From assembly GCA_004794785.1 (NCBI GenBank), contig SJOL01004603.1, positions 19,841 to 83,840 on the forward strand: DNA of 64,000 nucleotides, given 5' to 3'. Positions within the stretch are counted from its first letter, which is position 1. Every line of letters begins with the position of its first letter. The notes beneath the pieces are model-generated. The model did not search any database. It saw only the letters and a program-made list of their open reading frames with translations, and was not told where the DNA came from. Origin of the DNA: Opisthorchis felineus (taxonomy: Eukaryota; Platyhelminthes; Trematoda; Opisthorchiida; Opisthorchiidae). Positions 53,595-62,500 of this stretch are shown here, piece after piece. A program made the position numbers and the translations under genes.

Positions 53595-56500
53595 CTGTCG
53601 ACAGAACAAAGTGAGCCAAAGGGACGTTGTCCAGCTATACCGATTAACAAGCAAAGTAGCACAAGAACAACCATCCAAATCTAGCTGAATCAACGCGAAT
53701 AAGGTACAGTTATTTTCCCCCGAGAAAGGGGAGTTGAGGGTCAAATGCAGAATGGGAGGCATGCAAGGCTAATTAAAATGCCCAGATGGAACGCTTCTGA
53801 GCATGGAAAAATAAATAGGTTAAATAAGTTGAAATAAATGGAAACTGTGATTGAATGATTCGATCCAAAGAGATGTGGCACTATGGCATTGTTGGTATGT
53901 CTGGTGACACCACTACTAAACCACGTAGGAATTGTTCTCCTGTACGGACGTCTGGTCATGTGTTCCATACCGTTCATTCCATAGAAATAAGCAAGTAGGT
54001 GAAACGAGGAAGCAGTTACAGAATCAGGACATCCAGCTACTACCCGCTATTACTCAATGTGGTACTCGTCGGCCACCGGTGCCCCATACTTGACGAATAA
54101 CTAAATCCAGCGGAACGACGAACAATTTTCACTAAAGTCAACCCGCACGCACAGTTTACCCCGGAAATGGAGGTATCTTTTCTGGATATATACTTAAAGC
54201 GTCGCGATGACGAGATAACCCAACATTCATTCTTCCGGGTTTAACTCTGGAGTGGTCAAAACACATCCTAGAAATCTTTCTACAGAAGATAAAAGCAATC
54301 TGCTTCAGCGTTTGTGGAACCGCACTTAGAGCATATTCCCGTAAGATAAGTTCATTGAGGAGATAATGGTCTTAAGAAACGTGTTTGTAAATACTCTCTC
54401 TCTTACAACACTCTCAGACAGGAGAGTAAAACACCCGATTAAAGCTGCACTTGTACCACCAGTTAGGAAAAATTCAGCCCATAAAACACTATTACATATG
54501 AGGAATACGTTAGCTCAATCAGAGATATAAAACTTCACTACGGCACTCAACCAAACATGAGTAGATTAAGCTTCGTCCCTAAACCATTTTTGCTCTCCCA
54601 ACAGTTTGATTCTACGACTGCTCTGTTTTTACCATTTGGTGTATTCCTGCGGGACAAACCACAGGGATCGCACGACAAGACGTCCTTATGCACCGGAGAA
54701 CAGTAGCCCACACGGGTGAATACTGGAGTCACCAAATACACCAAAACTATCGTAGTGGCACATCTCGTTTGATCATATTATTTAATCACAGTTTCCACGG
54801 CGTTTCAACATATCTAAAGAATGCATGAGAGAAACCCATCGGCAGTGATGAATCACGCGTTGTCCAGAACTGAGACAACAGGCATTCGAGTGTTCAGTTC
54901 ACTTGTCCATGCTCAGAAGCGTTCCATCGAGGCACTGTGATTATTCTGGAATGCCACCCATCCGGTATTTGGCCCTCAACTTGTCTTTTCCATAATTTGT
55001 TGGGGCTGCTTTGCCCGTTAAATGGTGTCCTGACAACAAACCTATTATCCATGTATTCATGTTTTTTTGTTTTATTTTGTTCTACTTTGATGAATTTGAC
55101 TACATTTGGCCTGACGGCTGTCGCCGAAACCAAGCTTGTTCGCCACAGGGTTTTATTCGCAGTAATCCTCATGGGATTATGTAATGAATATTTGTGCGAT
55201 ATTAATTTTCTCTACCGTCAATGAACGAACGTATGGCAGCTACGTAATCCGTTCTAGGTGTGTAGCTTCCCTATTAGTTACGATGGTGTCGATGGTGGTG
55301 TGGAGGAGACGGAGAAGAGTGGTGATTATCCACATCAAATTAAAATACTGCACACCACAACGCGACCAATGAAACCACCGTTGAAGACACACTAGGCTCC
55401 AGGATTTAGCCAAAAGATGAGGTAAACCGTATTATATAGTGACTTATTCACGGTGCGTACCATTTATCCAGAAATCAGATAGTACAGATAGTTATTTCCC
55501 GTGGTGCAACGAATAACTTGATTAAGGGCCATGACTAACTGAATGTCTTTACCATACTGTTATCCGAAGGGAAAAATATTCAGTTACCCTACGTATGCGG
55601 ATTTACATAATTATTCTGAGGTGCGATGCGTCCCATCAGTCACTTCCATAGAGAATGCCGGCGTAACTGTGCAGAGAAGCGACAACAGTCACGTAAATAG
55701 AATAATATAGGGAAAGTTTGACACAGGCAAGTCTAGAATGGGAGAAATAATGAGGCGAATGTCACCGTCCAATAGTACGTGTTCGCTTAGCATCAAATCT
55801 GAAGTAACGAGTGGAGGTCTCTGTGTTCAAAAACACCACGTTGACCAAAAATAGCGTAAAAACCAAAGCAGCACTTCTACGGTGGCCTAATTTTCGTATC
55901 CACCTGGTGTATCAAAGTCCGTGTACACACTGGTCGATAACTGAACGCTATAGATCAACCTAAAACCAAAACGAATGATCATGGTTAGTTGAACCACCAT
56001 GGGTTCGTCGAAATAGCTTGGGTGGCTTTGTCCTATATGGTGGAAGAGAATCAAAAATGCAAGTCAAAAGGTTTACTATGTCTAGATAAAGTTACTCATC
56101 AAAAAAGAGAAGATCGTGCGAGAGTCAAATGAAGATGCAGAAAACAACAAGTGAAAAGTGCTCACAACGAGACCAGTTTTGTTCAGCTTGAGAGCCGCTA
56201 CAGGACTAATTTTCATTATCCACAATGTCGATCCTTTCATGCTGGTAATACATGTGTTCCAAGGGAATGATTTCCCGTTTCGTACACAAGAAAAAAAGTG
56301 TTAAATGTTTCAGAAACATAAACGAGTAGTAGGAAAATGAAGGTGGTCAAAGGTTTTGAATCAATATCCAGTCACTTACTTTATTTGAGTTATTGACTGG
56401 GGGTCTACTAAGAGTCTATCTAGCCAGAAAAAATTAAGATCATATCATATGGCCACATTTAATAGATCGTTACGGAGCACCTTCTGCCCCTGGCATCCAA

Positions 56501-59500
56501 CTGCACATTTCCGTGTGGGTTCACACCGCGGTAATCCATCTGGACAGTACGATATGGCAAGAAACGTAGTCATCTGCATTATCGAATGTGGATGCTTTAT
56601 CCACCAAGCATTCGAGCATCTATCCACCGATAAATTATCCCTTTTGCTCTTCACTTTACTAATTAAATTGGAATTAAATTAGTTTAGCCTACCCAATCTT
56701 CAGTTCCAAACTGAATTCTGGCTTTGGAATCAGGTTTCCAGCACTGTCTGCGGTTTCCAATCTGTTTTCTTGCTTATTTATCTGTGCAACTCGTCTGTAG
56801 TTATTTTTACGCATTAGAACATATTACGCGATACCTACACCCCGTCTTTGAATATCCATCCAAATTACGTCCCCATAAATCTTCCACATGAAAGTATTGA
56901 TCACGAACATTGGCATGTCTCATTTTGAGAAAAGACCCTCTATTCCGAACTTGTCTGTCAACAGTTGGTTGCCTTCCTTCTTGAGTTCGTGCGCTGTCTG
57001 TAATTATCGCCCTTCACTGAAAGCTGCACAGTCCCCAGCCAATAATGTATCGTGATGTACGTAAATACGCGGAACTTTTGACCAGCTACTTCTACGCATT
57101 TTACTTGTCGATAACTTGTCACGATTCCTATCGTCAATTACTGACTGTTGGCGCCACAACCTGACCACTGATATCCAGGACCGAGTGTCCGAAAAGTGCA
57201 GAGGTACTGTTGACTGCGCAGTGCAACCATTTGCGATGACGGGATATAGGAGAGGCATCTGCCGAATGCACATTGTTAGCTCATTCGACCTATCGGCGAA
57301 ACACTTACACTGGCGCGGTATGGCAAGATGGGAGTCGTGTTCAGCCAGCTTGACAGAAAACTTATGGACGCGTCAATATCATACAGAACTCCAGCCCAAA
57401 ATCCCAAATCTGAGAGAGCTGCAGAGTGCATGTGTAGTTATTTTTGGCTACCAGTGCAGTTACCGCGATTTCACCGCATTACCGTCTTACGGATAGGGTG
57501 ATACAACCTTGGAAGCCCGCCATACCTATGAATAGATCTTATCTAATTCCGATTTCCTCTTTATTTTGAACTACTCACTATGCCTGACAATGGCTATTGA
57601 CCATCTTTTGATTGATCTGTCTCATTTTGACGGGGAGGGGGCGTATGTTTGTACTCGGATAGGAAAAATTCCCTGCAAGTCACTGTCTAAGCAAGGAAGA
57701 ACTCAAACCTGTTCAACGTGACATTTGGATAAATGAAAACAAGCAGGTACACGCCGTGCATCAGCTGTCGGGAATGTTAGTGTTCACATATACTGACACA
57801 TGCACGTCTTGGACAAACACTACGCTTCACTTCTGAAATTGTTATGGCTTCCGTAATATGAAGTGTTGCAATATGCAACAACTAACCACAAACGATATTT
57901 CATTCTATGGATTTCTCTCAGTTGTAGGCTTCGACAGCATCCTAGTTAAGCAAGGACGTTCCTCGAGACTGCTGTGCTCAGTAGACTCTTCAACGTAAGG
58001 TGTGCTAGCCAAACTATAGGTTTTCCGGAGCACAAACCTTTGAAGCTAAGGAACTACCCCTACGAACAAAAGTATGACAAACGATCGGGGTGGGGGCGAT
58101 GGGTATCAGCAAAAGAAAGACAGTAAACAACACAAGATTGACTTTTTATTCTCCCGTGTAATAATACTTAGCTGACAAACTTACCTGAATGGGAGTTGCC
58201 AGGACGAACATGAGAAAATTCTCTAGAGATAATCCAGGTACTATCATGGGTGGTCCATCCATGTGACGATGATTCCGCGGAATGTAATCTTTGGAGTAAT
58301 TCTTTACCAAATCATGATCCAAAAAGTGAGACGGACATCCTTCGGGCGCATTGTGTGGCCAAAGGGCCATGAAGACAGCCATGATCAACATTGTGGGAGC
58401 AGCAAACACCAAGCTCAGGAAGAATGAATTTCGCCACCTGATAAAACGGAGAAAGTGATGTCGCTTGATAATGGCAGTTACACAAAGGTTCACAATGAAG
58501 AAGTTGGCAAAATATTAGCGAAATCAACCTGTTCAATGTGGATACAATGTAACCTATGACAAGGAGGTTCTCTACAGAAGGATGTTAGGTTGATATTGTA
58601 CTGAGTAGATGCGCCCCAAGGATGCGATTACATGAGTATCGGCATAAAAAATGACGTATAATGAATCCAAATACTAATTTTTATTGACAGACCTGTTGCT
58701 TATGGCATGCTTGGCGAATGGTTTCCTGTCGGGTGTTTGCAAAGTTGTCTGATGACCGAAACTCTGAAGTAGAGAAAACGGCATTTTAGTGGTTAAGCTT
58801 TTATTTGCTAAAACAAAAACAAAGCCGGATATAGACCAATCAATAAAAACAGGCAGTCCTGAATGGTAGGAACAACGAGTAAGCTCCGGGTAACCTTGTC
58901 AAGTCATAGACGTCGGCTGCACCAGAAACCTCATCATCAGCTGTAAACCGTGCATTCGCTGTCTAGTGGCTCTATCTGCCACCACTTGGTTCACTGATGA
59001 CCTAGGGTGTAGAAGTAGATATAATAATAATAATAATCGTTCAGCTGTAGCACTCTTTCGGTGCCTAGCTACCAGGCCAACGTAAAGAAGCACGAGGGCT
59101 GGGATACTGCCAGGTTGCCCAGGCCTAGACAGAAGCAGTCGAGATGCTGAGGTTGGGTTCGAACCACGGACCTTCCGGTCCGTAGGCTGCCACCTTAACC
59201 ACTGAGCTATGTCGTGCTTCGCATTAAAGGTAATGTGATATTGTTGACAGGTAAAAACGGATGCGCAATTGAGCAGTTCGTTGAAGAGGTCGGAAAGGGA
59301 ACGTATGCACTGAAGAAAATCGGCTGGATGCAGCAGTGCTACTCAGTGTGTGAATGGAGCAAATCTGTCAGTCTCTCTTACCACTTGTGCTCTGCGTTGG
59401 AGTCCTATTCCTGAGAGGTCGAAATGGTGGGCACAGCCGAGTTTGCCTTACTGGCAGCCAAATCATTGTTTAAAAGCGCGTAGCTCGTTTCTACACCCCG

Positions 59501-62500
59501 CATGGTTGTGTGAAAAGGTACCTTTGAGACATACGAAGTACTTGACCAAACCAAGGCAGTCTGTGAGACCCCATCGACCTGTTTGCCGTGCGCGAGTTAC
59601 TGGCCCCGAAAACTGTTCGGTTTACCCCAGCGATACTGGTCTGATGCTCCCACCAGACTCAGGTGAGGCATCGAAGTACCGATGGTAAAAACACTGGGTT
59701 CTACGTAACGACCAGAATTCGGGAACAGGAGATAGCCTTGATAACACGTCGAAGAAAGCCACATGCAAATTATTCGATAGGCTTTGATTGAAATTCTGTG
59801 TCACCGGAACCGTTGCTTTTTGGTTTCACCAAAAGTACTTTAAATTCTGGTTGACCTGGAGCATCCCAATCTACAAAATTTACCTGCTTGAGCAGTTCAC
59901 ATACTTTGCAAAACATTTGGTTTCATTCAAAAATTTTCTCCATCTTTAGTTATTGACATTCCTCTAATATGTTGATCAGTTTATATTCCCTTTTATTATT
60001 CACCATTGGCGTAATTATTCCAGAACAATGCCAGGAGAACAGCTGGCTGGATAGACCAACCTGAAGCTAATATTGTGAGAGAAGAAATATAAGACTTTGT
60101 TTTCTCTCTTGAAAATCAAATCCCGTATTCATGCTCCGTTTGGGTACTTGGGTCAGAAAGCTCTTAATACCAAAATGATGTCGACATACACATTATGATT
60201 GAATTGAATTCGTAAAGCAGCTCGAAAGAACCTCCAAGATGACCTCTCCGGAGATGGACAACCGTTGGTGTGCTGTTAGCGTTTCACGGCCTGTTTTGTT
60301 GCAGAACACTGCGCGCTCAAAAGTAGCGGTATAATTCAACTGAGAACATACAAGTGTAGCAGCGCGGTAATGCTGGTTAGAAACCAGACTTGATACTGAT
60401 TGGAACCATAACATGAAGGTGAGCCAAATAATAGATGATACCTAAATGATATCTAGGATCGGGGGGATCAAGTCCCGAAAACACGAGAGGACGGTCAAGG
60501 CGTTTTGTTTGGACAAGCCTTTAAGTGACGGGAACACATTTGTGGTAACAGGATATCAAGGATGGTTGCTTGGAATAATGGCAGCATTCTTTCCACATAC
60601 TATCCATATTCTTGAATTATAATAAACTGATAAGCGTCATCTGCGTGTCTTACGGCAACGAAGCATCAGTGTTGAACAGTGATATTATGCTGTTGGTGAT
60701 GGTGATGACTTCTGTGTGAACCAAAACTAGCAGCTGCTGATTGATTGACATAAACTGCCAGTAGATACAGAAGTCGACCGAGACCTAATTATCTAGGTTA
60801 CTTTGAATGTACGCAAGGTACAGAACAAGCTGAGCATGCCCATCATTCAAGATGAACACCAAAACGCTTAACATATTCAGAAGACAGGAACCCAAAATTT
60901 ACTCCTTCGTTATTGTCGGCCATCAGTAATGGCTACGATTATTCTGTGTGACAAGAATGTCCTTTGGCTCTGAATTGCAGGGACGACTTAGAGTACTCCT
61001 CGTCAAAAATAGGTATGGTAGTTCTACCTTAAAAGAAAAGCGATTTCAGTGACAGGAATTCTTCATGGTCAAATGTATCGTATCTGGGAGGGGAAAGGGG
61101 CAGCGGTTTTAGAATTTCTCCGGCTGCTGATCAGACTGCAGATGACCTGTTGGCTGAGCTCGGCAGTTGGTTTACAGACACTTGATCACCATACGAAGAG
61201 ACATGGTCAGTGAGTGCTTGGGTGGTTATTTCCCTTAATTCTGCTTTCGTTTATTCAGTTTCTGAAGAGCATCTGACATTGCGAAAGTGATTGGGTGTCC
61301 GGAGATTAAACAGGAAAGACAACTGGATCGCCATTTTTAGGCTTCACTGAGGCTGTAACGCAAAAACTAGAAGGAGTTGCTCTCCGAGAAATAAATTTAG
61401 AAATATGGATCACTCATGTGAACACTATCTTCTTCATTATCAGGAAGAGTGAACTACAGCGAACAGACCAAATATGGAGCAACGTTTCTAGCTATATTAA
61501 ATCCAAAATAGAGAAAACTGGTCTTCTTGGACGTGTTCACTATTAGACTATCAGATAGACAACTACAAAGTGAGGTCCGAAGGAAAGCGACCCACACGGA
61601 TCAGGCCCTGAACTGTCATAATAACCATCCAGACCGTCACAAACAAGGCTGTATTCGGATCACACTTTGATGGACTGAAATACACCACAACATTGTGGAA
61701 TCAAAAGTCATTAGAATAAAATTTTTACACTTGAGATGTGTTACTCGGAGATGCCCGACCTAGCCAGAAACGAACTCGGAAGACGAAAGAGTTGCACCCC
61801 GTATATCAAGAACTGACTGCAAGAATGTTAAAAGGGCACAATACAACGGTGGGCTGCAAACCTAAGAACACATTTCTAAATGCATTATCCAAGCTAAAAA
61901 CAAAATTGAAACAATGAAGAAAGTCAACGTTACATGCAAAATTCAATGCAGAGGTTGTGATAAACACTAGATTGAACAGATAGGAAAAAACCTATCCACT
62001 AGACTGCAGGAACAGCGATTTACCATTAACAGGTACGACCAACTCTCATTCCTCTCCGTAAATGAAGATCAGGAAGGACATAAATTCAATTGCAACCGGA
62101 TCATTGTACTAGCTCAAGCAAGAACAAGAAAGAAACGGAAATTCACGGAAACGAGGTACTCAATGGGGAAGTCGGTTAACAAACACATTGAGAAAGGCCA
62201 AATAGATCAGCCCAAAACTACACAAGAAACTATTAGGAGGGCATAAAATTCAGCGGATTAAATCAAGACCACTAGAGTGTAAAAAAGCACAACAGGAACT
62301 AATAAATAAATAAAAAACAAAACAGCAGGCAGAAACTGCTCAGGACAGAGAGTTGCTTTCGGATGACCGTAGCCTAGTTGTTTACCCAACAGTAGGAGCA
62401 ACAGCATTGGGGTAGGTTTGTCCCTCGCACACTCATTATTGAAGCTATCATTGTTTGATGGTACCACTACAGTCTCATCATTATCATAGACACAAAGACA

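Larger units (their letters stand above)
52535..58184. other. ATP7 intron c
   Basis: This intron of about 5.6 kb contains an inverted pair of Penelope-like fragments (53741-54970), a (TA)n tract at 53556-53591 and a stretch open in both directions at 53030-53500 with no recognised product. I see nothing identifiable in 55000-58180, including the open frame at 57116-57496. Confidence 0.65.

Noticed and set aside
57004..57496. Overlapping 89- and 126-codon frames as a gene
   Set aside because: No conserved motif on either strand, no plausible splice partners, and a length compatible with chance.
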